A stretch of DNA of 40,495 nucleotides from Chara braunii (Eukaryota > Streptophyta > Charophyceae > Charales > Characeae), in contig BFEA01000156.1 of the NCBI GenBank assembly GCA_003427395.1, forward strand, positions 1,054,743 to 1,095,237, given 5' to 3'. Within the stretch, counting starts at the first letter, position 1. Every line of letters begins with the position of its first letter. The notes under the pieces were generated by a model, which was given only the letters and a program-made list of their open reading frames with translations, did not search any database and had not been told where the DNA came from. Shown one piece after another: positions 1 to 10,212 of the stretch. The translations under genes and the position numbers were made by a program.

Positions 1-34
<34 letters not shown>

Positions 35-178
35 CTCTCTCTCCTACACGTACGGAGAGATTTTGATAGTTTGTTTGCTTTGTTTTGTTTCGTTTTGTTT
101 TGTTTTGTTTTGTTTTGTTTTGTTTTGTTTTGTTTTGTTTGTTTTGTTATGTTTATTTTGTTTTGTTTCGTTTTTAAA
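1..178. repeat. Poly(T) tract and (TTTTG)n simple repeat
   Basis: The window opens with 34 T followed by a short CT stretch. From about 66 to 175 there is a pentanucleotide TTTTG array with occasional C or extra T interruptions. If the leading T run is the poly(A) tail of a minus-strand retroelement, that element would lie to the right of it, but I cannot recognise one. Confidence 0.9.
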
Positions 179-890
179 TGACTTGTCCGACCCCCGAAAG
201 TCACGGCGCGTTAACGACCGTGACTTCTAAAAAATAACGGGGAGGTACTGGTGGTTTAAGAGTGAGGCATTACCACACCAACTCTCGAGGTCTCGCAACA
301 AAAGAACACATGGGAACTTTCAGAAGTGTCGTTTTGAGAGCACTCTAGGAATTTGACCGTGCGCCCGCCCGTAGTAGGAGGAATTCAGGAGACCTCACAG
401 ATAAGTCATATTTTGGCCCGAAAATTGTGAGTCAACCACACAACGGACAAGTGTTTTTCATCACATTTGGTCGGGCTGCATTCCAGAATGCCCGCTTGCA
501 CGAGAATTCGAGAACGTAGTGCGGCGAAGCGTGGTGTTAGGAAAAAAAAAACTTACTCAGGATTTTCAATCACGGGCAATATCCGACTATCGACAATATA
601 ATTTTGTTTGGATGAGTTTACTTGACAAGATTGATATGTTTGCAAAGAGTTATTATGACCAAACCTACAACCGAGAGATCATGACTTTTTACTTAAGTTC
701 GGACGTCTGCGGCATTCGAAAGCAACGGTGCAGATTGACAATTTGACCGACCATTTTCTACGTTCGGTTTAATCGCGGGACGCACGACCGTCTGAATGCT
801 AAATATGAACCTAACAGCCGTATTAAGAGCCTAGACGGCTAAAAAATTGTGGTCGAGGTACGTGTGCAGCCGTGTCGTAAGAAACACAGA
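179..890. other. No recognisable gene
   Basis: Mixed-composition DNA. The longest open frame (519-746, 75 codons) resembles no family I know and has no gene context. Nothing supportable was seen on either strand. Confidence 0.5.
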
Positions 891-892
891 TT

Positions 893-1002
893 GTCAAATT
901 TTATTTTATAAAGTTATTATAAAATTACTATCGTTGGGGTTTGAACCTGCGGTTAGGCAATGGACGGTCAACATCCCATCCTATCAGGCTAGACACGCGG
1001 TC
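893..1002 (-). repeat. tRNA-derived SINE-like relic
   Basis: Read on the minus strand, an A-box-like TAGCCTGATAGG (991-980) is followed 32 bases later by a B-box-like GGTTCAAACCC (947-937). This is the spacing of a pol III type 2 promoter. An A/T-rich stretch of about 30 bases follows and would be the tail. The cloverleaf does not close: the T stem has mismatches and no proper acceptor pairs. It is therefore not a functional tRNA, and a decayed tRNA-derived SINE head is the best reading. No target-site duplication was identified. Confidence 0.35.
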
Positions 1003-1029
1003 AATTTGCGGATGGGCAACGAGTTTGAT

Positions 1030-1614
1030 GGATAGTAGAGTTAGAAAGGCCTACCAAGCTTTGGGTTGGTATCCTACCAGGGAGGAAGCTTTTCATATTG
1101 AAGAGTCACTCCTAGTCAACGTGGAATATGAGTTAGCGGAGTAGGTAAACGCATCGGACTCTTGTCCGACCGGTACCAGGATCGAATTAAAACATGCCCT
1201 ACTGGTATAACTCCTTCTGTTGGAGCAATCCGTAGGGCCAAAGCAATTGGCGTGATCAATTTCGACTGTAGGCGCTGAGATCATGCGACCGAAATTGACT
1301 GCGCCGAGATTAGCATAGTCTCTATGCAAGGACGATTCGCGTAGATCGAGAAATAGTACGAATCTTTTGAGTTTCAATAGGCTCAGGAATCAAACTAAAA
1401 CTCTCATTTTAATGTAAAGACGTCGTTGTGGCGCCACAAAAAAACGAAAAACTAGGCGTTAAGTGGCACTGTGAGAATGAAGCTATGGCATATGGCCCTA
1501 GCGTTTCTAAACATGTGTCCATTTTAGCGGGCTGTTTGGATTTTTTTTATAATTATGTTGAGTTTTATTTTCTATTGTTTATTCGTTTGTTTTAGGGAAA
1601 CCCTCCACTACTCT
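1030..1614. other. No recognisable gene
   Basis: Interval between the SINE-like relic and the first MITE. The antisense open frame at 1093-1377 (94 codons) has no recognisable domain. The right half, from about 1520, becomes T-rich. Confidence 0.4.
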
Positions 1615-2135
1615 CAACATAAAAATTTCCCAGAATTAAATAATCATTCTAGAGTAAAATTACATTCTAAATTTCAAATTTTTATTCCATCTTAAAAAAA
1701 TGTCATTCAAATTTTAAAATTTTTCATTTACTTGAAAACTTTCCGTCCAAGAATGGGGTATCTCTTCTTATTTGAAATGCATGCTAGAGATGGAATGAAA
1801 GTCTGATGAGTTCATGAAATATTTTAATTGGACTGTCATTCTAAGTAAGGGTTTTCAGTCATAAATAGGTTAATCCAATCTAAATTAGAAGATATTTGTT
1901 GTAATAGAATGAAAGTCTAATTAAAACATTTCATAAACTCATCCAGACTTTCATTCCATCTTGAACAAATAGATGTAGTTGGAAGGGAAAACTCATATTA
2001 AGACGGAAACTTATCAAATTAAATTGAAAATTTTAGAATTGGACGAACATTAGAATGATAATTTATAAATATGAAGGAATTTTTTTTTATGGAATATTTT
2101 TTTAACTTTCATTTCTCGTGGGAATTTTTCTGTTG
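1615..2135. mobile_element. MITE, family 1, copy A (521 bp)
   Basis: A/T-rich non-coding element with terminal inverted repeats. The left end reads CAACATAAAAATTTCCC, and the right end, reverse-complemented, reads CAACAGAAAAATTCCC. Its whole length aligns in reverse orientation to a second copy at 9393-10245, including internal landmarks such as AATCATTCTA near the end and the CTAGCATGCA segment. The flanking dinucleotide CT is present on both sides (1613-1614 and 2136-2137), suggesting a very short target duplication. It carries no open frame and must have been moved by a transposase from elsewhere. Superfamily is unassigned: the CAACA terminus matches no common plant superfamily I can name with confidence. 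Confidence 0.85.
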
Positions 2136-2740
2136 CTCCACATGCAGAATAGGCAAAAATAAAAGGGTGTATCTTTCTATGTTTTAATTGGACGATTCAC
2201 CCTCGTTCTGTATATGTCTGGGGTATTAGGCAAGGCTCCTCATCCAAGAACCCAGCCTGCCCCGCCACATACCATCTGGTTTCGAACTTGGGTTTGAATT
2301 AGTTCACACGCACCAACGAGGGTGACTTTTCCCTGTTGGGGCCATTAGTTTGGCCTAGTCACATAATGAGCAAACATAGTTGGAGAGAAAATGAGTTGCC
2401 ACTATGACAGCGGTGGTGGTGGGAGGAGGTGGGGAGAAAAAAAAAAAAAAAAAAAAGTTTAAAATAAACAGGTTAGTCCTCTCAGTCTTCACTGCAACTG
2501 TGTGAAACTTCAGCTCAACCCTTCACTGCAACGGGCCTCGATCTGCCCTGGCCTATAGCCAGGGCCTGGAGGTACCTGGTCTCAAGCTAGGTCCATGTAC
2601 AACCAGGGGGTCCAGCGTTTTACAAACGCCGAACCCTCAGGAACAACAAATTTTGAGGAGTTTTCGGACAAAAAATTCGGTTTCAATTTCGTTCAAACAA
2701 TAAAGATGTCAATTTTGACGAAATGACAGTTGTTATATCC
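2136..2740. other. Intergenic interval with a 20-A tract
   Basis: Holds an A run at 2437-2456 preceded by a G-rich stretch and a diffuse GC-rich segment around 2530-2640. No LTR, gag or protease sequence of the downstream chromovirus was recognised here, so that element appears 5' truncated or decayed beyond recognition. Confidence 0.4.
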
Positions 2741-2745
2741 AGGTC

Positions 2746-3431
2746 ATGCCTGACTATCGTGTTCACCATCAGGCACCCTACCGACTCTCGATTACAGAGG
2801 CGACGAAACTCAATCGTCAGCTTGAGGAGCTCCTTCGACTGGGTTTCATTAAACCCAATAACTTGCTTTGGGGTAAACCCGCCCTCTTTGCTCGCAAAGC
2901 GGACAAAACTCTTCGCCTCTACATTGACTACCGCGGTCTTAACCGTTACACGGTTAAGAACAAATATCCCATGCCTCGAGCGGATTAGTTGTTTGATCGT
3001 CTGACATGAAATCGCTTCTTTCAAGTTAGGAAAATCAATCTTCGTAGTGGTTACCAGCAGATTCGCGTGACCACAAAGGATCAGTCGAAGACCACCTTTC
3101 GGTCGAGCTTCGACCACTATGAGTTCACGGTGATGCCATTCCGCCTCACCAATGCACCCGCCACCTTCTAAATGACGATGAACGACATCTTCAGGGACAT
3201 CCTCGAAGAATACGTCTCGTATACCTCGATGACATCCTGGTGTTCAGTCATACCTTAGAAGACCATCTCAGACACCTCTGCGATGTCCTACAACGCTTAC
3301 GCAAGCATGACTTTTATGCCAAGCTTTGTAACTGTCACTTTGTCCAGAGCAAAGAGGATTTCCTAGGACACCATGTGTCTGACCAAGGTCTCCACATGGA
3401 TGACGCGAAGATCACTGCTATTGCAGAGTGA
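2746..3431 (+). pseudogene. Chromovirus reverse transcriptase domain, broken
   Basis: RNA-directed DNA polymerase core. The frame opening at 2746 carries the family start PYRLS, the GFIKP and WGKPALF segments and [12 protein letters not shown] before a stop at about 2986. After that stop the frame continues through the QIRV segment and the TTFRS segment, with further stops at about 3007 and 3169. Near 3220 the frame changes to the one encoding the catalytic VYLDDILVFS box (about 3219-3248), then the DFLGH connection segment, ending at a stop at 3429. The two catalytic Asp codons of the YLDD motif are intact (3228-3233). Length and motif order match a normal gypsy RT, so damage is by point mutation rather than large deletion. 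Confidence 0.9.
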
Positions 3432-4236
3432 CCCATCCCCACATCTACCAAGCAGCTTCGCAATTTCGTAGGCCTCTCGGATTACTATAGTAATTTCATC
3501 CACGGATACGCTAGGTATTCCTATATCCTTACCTCCACCCTCCTCCAGAAGAACCCGCCGTGGTTTTGGACACCCCTATGCCAGGATGTCTTTCGCGCCC
3601 TCAAGAAGGCGGTGACTTGTGCGCCGGTTCTTCGCCTCCCCAATTTTGATCGTCCCTTAATCTTCCCCACCGATGCGTCAGATTTTGCAGTAGGAGTTGT
3701 ACTCTCTCAGGTGTTTCCTTCTCCTCCGGATTCACCTTATCCCCATGTTCCTCCTTTCCCCCCCCTTCCTGCCGACACTGCTTCTCGACTGACACCTATC
3801 CTCCCACCACTTCCCTCCACTGACAGTCCTTACTCCTCGACCATTACGGTGGATGGGACTGTCGAGGCTCGTGCTGGAAATTGTCCGAGCTCTTTCTACT
3901 CCCGTCAGCTACTGCCTGCCGAGATAAACTACACTGCCAATGAACATGAGGTTCTCTCAATAGTTTATGCTACCCGACATTGACGCCATTACCTGCAGGG
4001 GGCGCCCTTCACGGTGCGTGTGGACAACTTAGTTGTCCAGGTTTTCCTCACGAAGCCCAAACTTTCCCCTCGACAGACACCTTGGTGGCGTGACTTATCC
4101 GAGTTCATTTTCACCACTCAACCCTTCAAGGGTGAAACGAACCGCGTCACCGATGTTTTGTCCCGTCGCCCTGATCACAATTGGGAACCCGTTCATCTTA
4201 CTGTCATTTTCATCACCACTGTTGATCAGTCGGTGA
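3432..4236 (+). pseudogene. Chromovirus RNase H domain with Pro/Ser-rich insert
   Basis: Gypsy-type RNase H that would degrade the RNA strand of the RNA:DNA hybrid. The connection region (KQLRNFVGLSDYY) leads into FPTDASDFAVGVVLSQ with the first catalytic Asp. Further on are FYSRQLLPAEINYTANEHEVLSIVYA, containing the Glu, and a later VRVDN with the second Asp. The domain ends at VTDVLSRRPDH, the usual ADALSRR motif. Between VVLSQ and FYSRQ, where most gypsy elements have about ten residues, there is a roughly 55-residue proline- and serine-rich segment (about 3712-3885) that stays in frame. A stop at about 3981 separates the Glu motif from the second Asp. Confidence 0.85.
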
Positions 4237-5180
4237 TCGACGCATATCGCACTAAGTACAACCACTGCCCCGATTATCGCGTCATCTACGTGACAATGAG
4301 GAGTCGCAAAACCGTTCCTTCATACTCCCCCGGGGAGAACGGCCTCGTCTACTGGCATGGCAGATCTGGTCAGCTAGAACCACGTATCTGCGTTCCCTCC
4401 ACCGGACAGCTTCACGTCCAGGCTGTAGTAGAGTTCCGTGACCAAGCAACTGCCGGTCATATGGGCTTCAAGTTCCACAAGAAGTTAGCTCGTGTTTGAC
4501 GCCTATAGGTCTGGCCGAAGTCCAAGGACTTCGTCAAAGCCTACGTCTAGGAGTGTCTTACGTGCAAGGAGGTGAACAACACGAACCACCTTTCGTATGG
4601 GTTACTTCAGCCCCTACCCATATCTGAGGGTCGTTGGCAGCCCATCTCGATGGATTTCATTGGTCCCCTTCTTCCACCTACTGAGCGCGGTCATGATGCT
4701 ATCTTGGTTGTCGTCGATCACTTCACAAAGCGTGCACGCTTTGTCCTGTGCCGCTATCGCATTAGCGCTCGTGAGGTCGCCGACATCGTTTTCGATCGAG
4801 TCGTGAGATTTCACGTCTTACCTCAGAGCATCATTTTCGACCGTGACTCACGCTTTACCAGCACATTCTAACGACGCCTACACGAGGTCATGGTTCTCAA
4901 CTCCACTTCTCATCGTCTTACCACCCTCAGACGGATGGTCAGACGGAGATCACCAATAAAACTCTCGGTAATATCCTTTGAAAGTTTGTTAGGGATGACC
5001 AACAGTGAGACTTATACTTAGCCCACGCGAAGATTGCATACAACCACGCTATTTCACCAACCACGAGGATGTCGTCATTCTATTGCGACCTCGACTACCA
5101 CCCTCGTGTACCCTTGGATTTCCTACGACCGTCGCAGTTGCGCCCAGACACTCGTTGTCCTGCGCTTGACAACTAGATCG
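4237..5180 (+). pseudogene. Chromovirus integrase (zinc finger and catalytic core), broken
   Basis: DDE integrase that would insert the element's cDNA. The N-terminal HHCC zinc-binding region is present, with the GHMG segment near 4460 and the CLTCKE cysteines near 4550, interrupted by stops at about 4498 and 4548. The core contains SMDFIGPL (first Asp, about 4650) and a VVVDHFTKRARF segment. It continues through SIIFDRDSRF (second Asp, about 4845) and, in another frame after about 4915, HPQTDGQTE with the catalytic Glu (about 4925-4950). Frame changes near 4900 and stops after it inactivate the gene. Spacing between the acidic residues is normal for the family. Confidence 0.88.
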
Positions 5181-5185
5181 CCCAC

Positions 5186-5446
5186 ATGGCGGCGATTATG
5201 AAGCGTGCACACGAGAGTCTAGCCGACTTCCAGACTCGCATGTCTGCTCAAGCGAACCGATCACGAATGGATCATTCATTCAAAGTTGTTGACGATGTGC
5301 TCGTCGATGCACGCCACTTGCAGCTCGAAGCGGATACGCTTCACAAGTTCAGGTGTCGCTTCTTCGGTCCATGCCGCATCCTTCATGCCGTCGGTTCTGA
5401 TACTATCGCTAGTCCGGTCAACTTCCGTGTGAAGCTCCCTGATTAG
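5186..5446 (+). pseudogene. Chromovirus integrase C-terminal region
   Basis: An 86-codon open stretch reading into the region typical of gypsy integrase C termini: the RMSAQANRSR segment, then VVDDVLVDARHL (usually a GDxVLL motif), then FGPCRILHAVGS (usually GPFxI), ending VNFRVKLPD. It links the catalytic core to the chromodomain. A stop at 5444-5446 and a frame change separate it from the chromodomain frame just downstream. Confidence 0.8.
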
Positions 5447-5485
5447 CTTTGAAAGGCTCGTGTACACGATGTTTACCATGTCTTA

Positions 5486-5701
5486 TTGTTGTGTCCTTAT
5501 CGCAGACCGTCTGAGCGCTTCGCAGGACGTCCTTATGAGCGCTCTCCACCTATCATGGTGGACGGTCACGTGGAGTTCGTCGTTTCCGACATCGTATCTC
5601 GCCGAGTTATTGACGATACCTCTCCACGCATCGAGTACCTTGTGCGTTGGAAGGACTATCCTGTTGAGGAGGCTACTTGGAAGCCCCTCGAGCACTTGTA
5701 G
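5486..5701 (+). pseudogene. Chromodomain at integrase C terminus
   Basis: The 71-codon open stretch contains the chromodomain signature EFVVSDIV ... EYLVRWKDYPVEEATWKPLEHL (split here to its key parts). It has the Y/W aromatic residues that form the methyl-lysine cage in the wider chromodomain family. In chromoviruses this module is fused to integrase and is known to steer insertion toward heterochromatin. It is the least damaged part of the element: no internal stop or frameshift is seen over the whole fold. It ends at a TAG where the family normally continues for a few residues. Confidence 0.88.
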
Positions 5702-5793
5702 CACGCCTGAATGTTGGTGTGTGCATATGATTGTGCTCGTTGTGCTGAGACATCTTCTCTTACTCAACCGCTGACTTTTTTCCTCCTCCTCCA

Positions 5794-5910
5794 GCTGAGG
5801 AGATTGCTGAGGACGAGCCCACTCCCTCTGAGGCCGTTCTTCAGCAGCAGACGGACGCCTTCGCGCGTCCACAGCGCACTCGTCGACGCCGTCGGCGCCT
5901 CGGCGACTGA
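5794..5910 (+). pseudogene. Acidic/arginine-rich C-terminal tail of the chromovirus polyprotein
   Basis: In a different frame from the chromodomain, an open stretch encodes an acidic run (EEIAEDEPTPSE), then a glutamine run, and ends in a block of consecutive arginines before a TGA at 5908-5910. I read it as the original C terminus of the integrase-chromodomain protein, displaced by a frameshift between about 5700 and 5790. The assignment rests on position and composition rather than on a family match. Confidence 0.45.
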
Positions 5911-7300
5911 TATCTGCTCACCCAGTTTTCCCTACTGACTCACACCTTCAAGTACTCCATCATCAGCTTCTGCATGATATCGGCATTTTGTGGTTCTGCT
6001 TCGACATCGACTCGACTCCTACTCCATTGACGTCATCAACCACTTCGACGACTTCAGCTACCTTCTCGACTTCAGTCATCTCATCGACTTCAGTTACTTT
6101 GGACGTGACTACTTCACGCCACCACCCTACCCTATACCTTCCCTTGCAGGTGTCGCATGATGGTTCTCACTTAGCTGGATCTCTTTGAGTTGGGCTCTCT
6201 CATGGTATTGCATAGACATTGGGACTGTAGCGTTATCTTGGCTTCCCTGCTCCCAGATGTAGCTCCCTCCCCAATCGGTGAGTTTTCTGCATGTTTCGCT
6301 CACCCACTGGTGTCGACTCTTGCATACCTTCAGTTAGGCATATCTCCACCATATTTCAGGGCCCCCTTTTCATGGTCAAACCTGCATGGTGTCACCCTTT
6401 TGTCGAGCATCACCCGCCTTCATGGTCTATCTGTTAGGGTCATTGGTTTTGTTTCGCTACCACTCCCTCACCTTGAGTCTGATGACCTATCCCACCTTCA
6501 TGTGTGGCTGCCCTTAGGAGTTTCGATTCTTAGGCTGCATTCACCCCCTCTGAGACCATCTCACTCTTAGTGGTTTCGCGACATCACATTATCTTATGGC
6601 ATATTGTTGTTTTTTCTTTCAGCACTGAGGTCATTGCCTCCAAGACCTTAGGATTGTATCATGTTACATTTCATTTTCTGTTGTTAGTTAGGATGTGTAC
6701 ACCAGACATTTACTTTTCATTTGACATTATGTAGCTTAGGCTGCATCGCATGGACTCCGCATGGAGCTTGCTTCGCATCCTAGATTTCTCAGCTTTCTTC
6801 ATTACAGAGTTCCACTGCTTTTGCGGATAGCGTGTTTATGACTCTCGCGATCCATTACAAGTCTGAGGATCGTGCAGCGGACCTCTATCTGCCTTGGCTG
6901 TAGACTATTTGTCAGTTCAGACTGTAAGACCAGGCCGTGGCCTGACCCCACAGGCCGTGTGCTGTTCCAGTCCAGTCAGTCCTGCCCTGTACCACTGTCG
7001 GTACCAAGCCAGTCCAGTCCAGCCGAGTCAGTCTGTTGGGGGTGGTATACCCTAGCTGTTGTCAGTTTTTCAAATCATTCTCCATTTGCACACTTTGGAG
7101 TACGTGCGTGTTGAGTCTGCGTCGGAGTTGAGCTGTCTCTTCCAGCTCCATCTCCATCTTCTCCTCCATCAACCCTCCATGTTGATCCTGACGGACCGTC
7201 ATCCCGGCGGGCTCGTCACATTCACCAAGCGACGAATACTATGGACCGTGAGATTTTACGGCCATAATCGACACACGTAAAGAAGACGATAAAAAATTAG
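5911..7300. other. Chromovirus 3' flank, no LTR recognised
   Basis: C/T-rich, presumably 3' untranslated sequence of the chromovirus. It contains a short cluster of CGACTTCAG-type repeats (about 6030-6115, translating as a Ser/Thr-rich string) and a cluster of CCAGT words at about 6965-7030. Several open frames (for example 6190-6570, 126 codons) have low-complexity composition and no domain. No 3' LTR could be proven because the 5' partner is missing. Confidence 0.4.
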
Positions 7301-8679
7301 AAGGGGTTGAAGAAAGAGATAGAAAACGAAAAGCTTAGGAGGGGGAGGACCTACTCCTCTCGACCTGCTAGTTGCCTCCCCGTTTTCAGAGGGGAATAAG
7401 AAAAAACGAAAAAACGGGATCAAAATTTTGAGAAAGCCTATATTTTATAGTTTGTGCAAATATTTTTCTGGTGGCATAAACGATTTTTGTTAGCTATGTA
7501 ATATTTTATGTGAGTAGTTGGACATCTACGCCACACACTTGAATGTTTTTAGATTTTTTATCAAACGCGTTTTTAATTAAAAATCCCTAAAGTCGGGGTA
7601 TGCACCTCGGTTTGAGTCTGTCAAGATTTGAACTTGTCAGTATCACGCATTGTTTTTCTTCTCCCAGCCTGGGTGCTGAGCTGACACCCGTTATGAGGGA
7701 GGTCGGACAAGAAAAGGTAGCCAATGACTACCAAGGATCCAATTGCAGCCATTTGACATAGCACATGGGTATTTCCCAACCACAAAAATATCCAATCTTG
7801 CGGTGAAGATTTGACAAAAACAAAATGCGGAGAAAGGTCGTGGCTGAAAAATTTTCAACCCAAACCACAACAAGGTAGAGCAACTCAGGTTTTTTTAAGG
7901 TCTGGTTGTGCCTCTTACCTCCAAGAGCAGTCAGAGGCTTCAAGGTAAAGAAACTTCTAAATCGACCACCCTCTAGATAGCAGAGGGCATGACTTATCCG
8001 CCTTGTATTGAAGCCCTATCAGGCCTGTTTGGGCCCAAGTCCATGGGGACTGAGCATGCTTCAATTTTTTATGAGACAACTTCAAACCATTCTCACAGGA
8101 TACATAAGCCTGCAGAGGGACGTGATCTTCTTCCCTCTGACTTTGAACGTATGTTGAGGAGGGTCCCAATATAGTCTTGCCAGTTGGAAGGGGGATGAAA
8201 TCGAGATGTCTTTGTCAAGGCAAGTTAAGGAAGGGTAATGTCTCTTTCTGGTTGAGTACGCCGCTAGGTGCAGATATCCTTGTCTGGATTGAGTCTGACT
8301 TCAACGACAATCAAAACAGTGTGATCGTGAGAGTAACTTTGTACGCCTCATCATCATTTTGGGTTAAGCATGGGATAAAGCTTGCACTTGGGCATGAGAG
8401 CCTGCTTGCAAAACTTTTAAGAATAGCAGAGACAAATGTTGTAAAGAGGGCAAGAGAAATATTCCATGAAGGAGAACAACAAGTGTCCACTCATATAAAG
8501 TTCATACCTCCATCCTCTCGTTGTCAAAGCGGTTTCCGTTGCTGCCTCGATCATTGTCCGTCCTCCAAAAATGTATTCATGAAAAACTTGAGTAGGACGA
8601 CGCGTAACAGGGCTGAAGGAAATACAAACCCCTCGGCGCACTTGACTTCTCCTCGTGCGAACTAATATATAACTTGTAT
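7301..8679. other. No recognisable gene
   Basis: Contains a purine-rich run at 7337-7349 and, at 8177-8665, a 162-codon open frame. That frame matches no family I know; it lies in TE-rich DNA with no promoter or codon pattern to support it. I do not call it a gene. Confidence 0.4.
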
Positions 8680-9803
8680 CTAGACTTAAGGTTCTTACCC
8701 ACTAGCCTTGGGCTCATGAACTTGAACACGATTAATATTGTTAAGGCTTATGCCAAACCATGAGCCAAACGAAAGGGTTGGAAATTGGGATGAGCTTCGA
8801 GCAAGAACATGTCGCTAAAGGGCGCCTCCATATGTACCAAGCGTGTTCATCGTTTGACCGAAAATTTCAAGGGTCCATCTATGGTCATTTTACTACTGAG
8901 TGCGAGTATAGTAACTAATGGTTGTTGTGATAGTCACTGGTATTGACATGTAGCTTTGTCCAATTTATTTGTTTTCATAGGTTGTATGTTGTTCATTATA
9001 CCCTTAAGGCAAGTATAGGGATAGCTAAAGTCTAAACCCTTACCATGTGGGCGATAAAAAAGGTAGTTTGATTGAGTTTGAGAACATTAATTTGACTTTT
9101 TTTTTTTTTTTTTTTTTTGAAGTTACATGTTTCGTTGCTCGTCATGCATGTTCAAGTCATCTAGACTTAAGGTTCTTACCCTCTAGCCAAGGGATCAAGA
9201 ACATGATCAGTATTATTAACACTTGTGCCAATTCCCATGAGTCAGACGAAAGGGTTGAAAATTGGGATGAACTTCGGACAAAAACATGTCGATAGAGAAC
9301 GCCTCCATGTGTACCACGCGTGTTCATCATTTGACCGAAAATTTTAGGGGTTCATTTATGGTCATCTTACTATTGACTGCGAGTATAGTAACCAACAGAA
9401 AAAATCCCTCAGAAATGAAAGTTGAAGAAACATTTCGTAAAAAAAAAAGTTTTTCATATTTATAAATTATCATTCCAATGTTCGTCAAATTCTAAAATTT
9501 TTAGTTTTATTTGATAAGTTCTCGTCTAAATATGAGTTTTCCTTTTCGACTACATCCATTTGTTCAAGACAGAATGAAATTTTGGACGAGTTTATGAAAT
9601 ATTTTAATTAAACTTTTATTCTACCATAACAAATATCTTCAAATTTAGATTGAACTAACTTATTTATGACTGGAAATCCTTACTTAGAATGACAGTCCAA
9701 TTATAATATTTCATGAACCCATCCAAACTTTCATTTCATATCTAGCATGCAGTCAAATAAGAAGGGATAACCTATTATTGGAACGAAAATTTTCAAGTAA
9801 GAC

Positions 9804-10079
9804 CTAGGCTACCAGAGTGGCCCGGGGTCACTTGCCCGACCGGGCCAAAAAAATTAAAAATAATAAAAATAAAAATAATATTTTTAAACTTTTATTTTTA
9901 TTTTGAAATTGGTAAAGACTTTCGATGTGACCCTGAGGTAAACGTTGTTCATTTTATTTTTTTGCATAACATAGTTTTTTTTTGGATTTTTTAGAGTTCG
10001 TTTTTTTGTTTTTTTTTTTGCTGGGAGTCCTTGCACGGGCTGGCCACCCAGGACCCGGGCGGCCCGGCTAGTAGCCTAG
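9804..10079. mobile_element. 276-bp hAT-like MITE nested inside MITE copy B
   Basis: Flanked by a perfect 8-bp target duplication AGTAAGAC (9796-9803 and 10080-10087). Terminal inverted repeats begin CTAGGCTACCAG on the left and CTAGGCTACTAG on the reverse-complemented right end, each followed by a CCCGGG-rich segment. The interior is A/T-rich without coding potential. An 8-bp duplication is the hallmark of the hAT superfamily, so I assign it there tentatively. The host MITE reads continuously across the site when the insert and one duplication are removed, by comparison with copy A. Confidence 0.9.
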
Positions 10080-10112
10080 AGTAAGACGAAAAATTTTAAA
10101 ATGAGAATGATA

Positions 10113-10212
10113 CTACAGTAAAATTACATTCCAAATTTTAAATTTTCATTCCATCTTAAAAAAATTTAAGATGGAATGAAAATTTGAAATTTGAAATGTA
10201 ATTTTACTGTAG
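10113..10212. repeat. 100-bp near-perfect hairpin within MITE copy B
   Basis: CTACAGTAAAATTACATT at 10113 onward is mirrored by AATGTAATTTTACTGTAG ending at 10212, and the arms stay complementary almost to the centre around TTTAAATT/AATTTAAG. MITE copy A has only one arm at this place, so the hairpin arose by an inverted duplication of about 50 bp after the two copies diverged, or it was lost in copy A. Confidence 0.85.

Larger units (their letters stand above)
2740..5910 (+). mobile_element. Degenerate Ty3/gypsy chromovirus (pol only)
   Basis: The order reverse transcriptase, RNase H, integrase, chromodomain is diagnostic of the chromovirus branch of Ty3/gypsy LTR retrotransposons. All domains are recognisable on the plus strand but broken by numerous stops and at least three frame changes. 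Gag and protease are absent and no pair of LTRs was found. A purine-rich stretch at 7337-7349 could be a polypurine tract but no TG...CA LTR follows convincingly. Many breaks are CG/TG-type transitions (for example CAG to TAG), as expected for a long-silenced, methylated element. The copy is non-autonomous and inactive. Confidence 0.92.

Noticed and set aside
2230-2350. Another tRNA-derived SINE on the minus strand
   Set aside because: A B-box-like AGTTCGAAACC is present but the best A-box candidate is about 60 bases away and poor.
2683-3117. 144-codon antisense ORF
   Set aside because: It is the reverse strand of the chromovirus RT, with no domain of its own.
7033-7300. TGTTGGGGGTGG as the start of a 3' LTR of the chromovirus
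   Set aside because: No polypurine tract precedes it and no matching 5' copy exists in the window, so it cannot be shown to be an LTR.
8177-8665. 162-codon ORF as a host gene
   Set aside because: No recognisable domain, no supporting context, and it is bordered by repeats.
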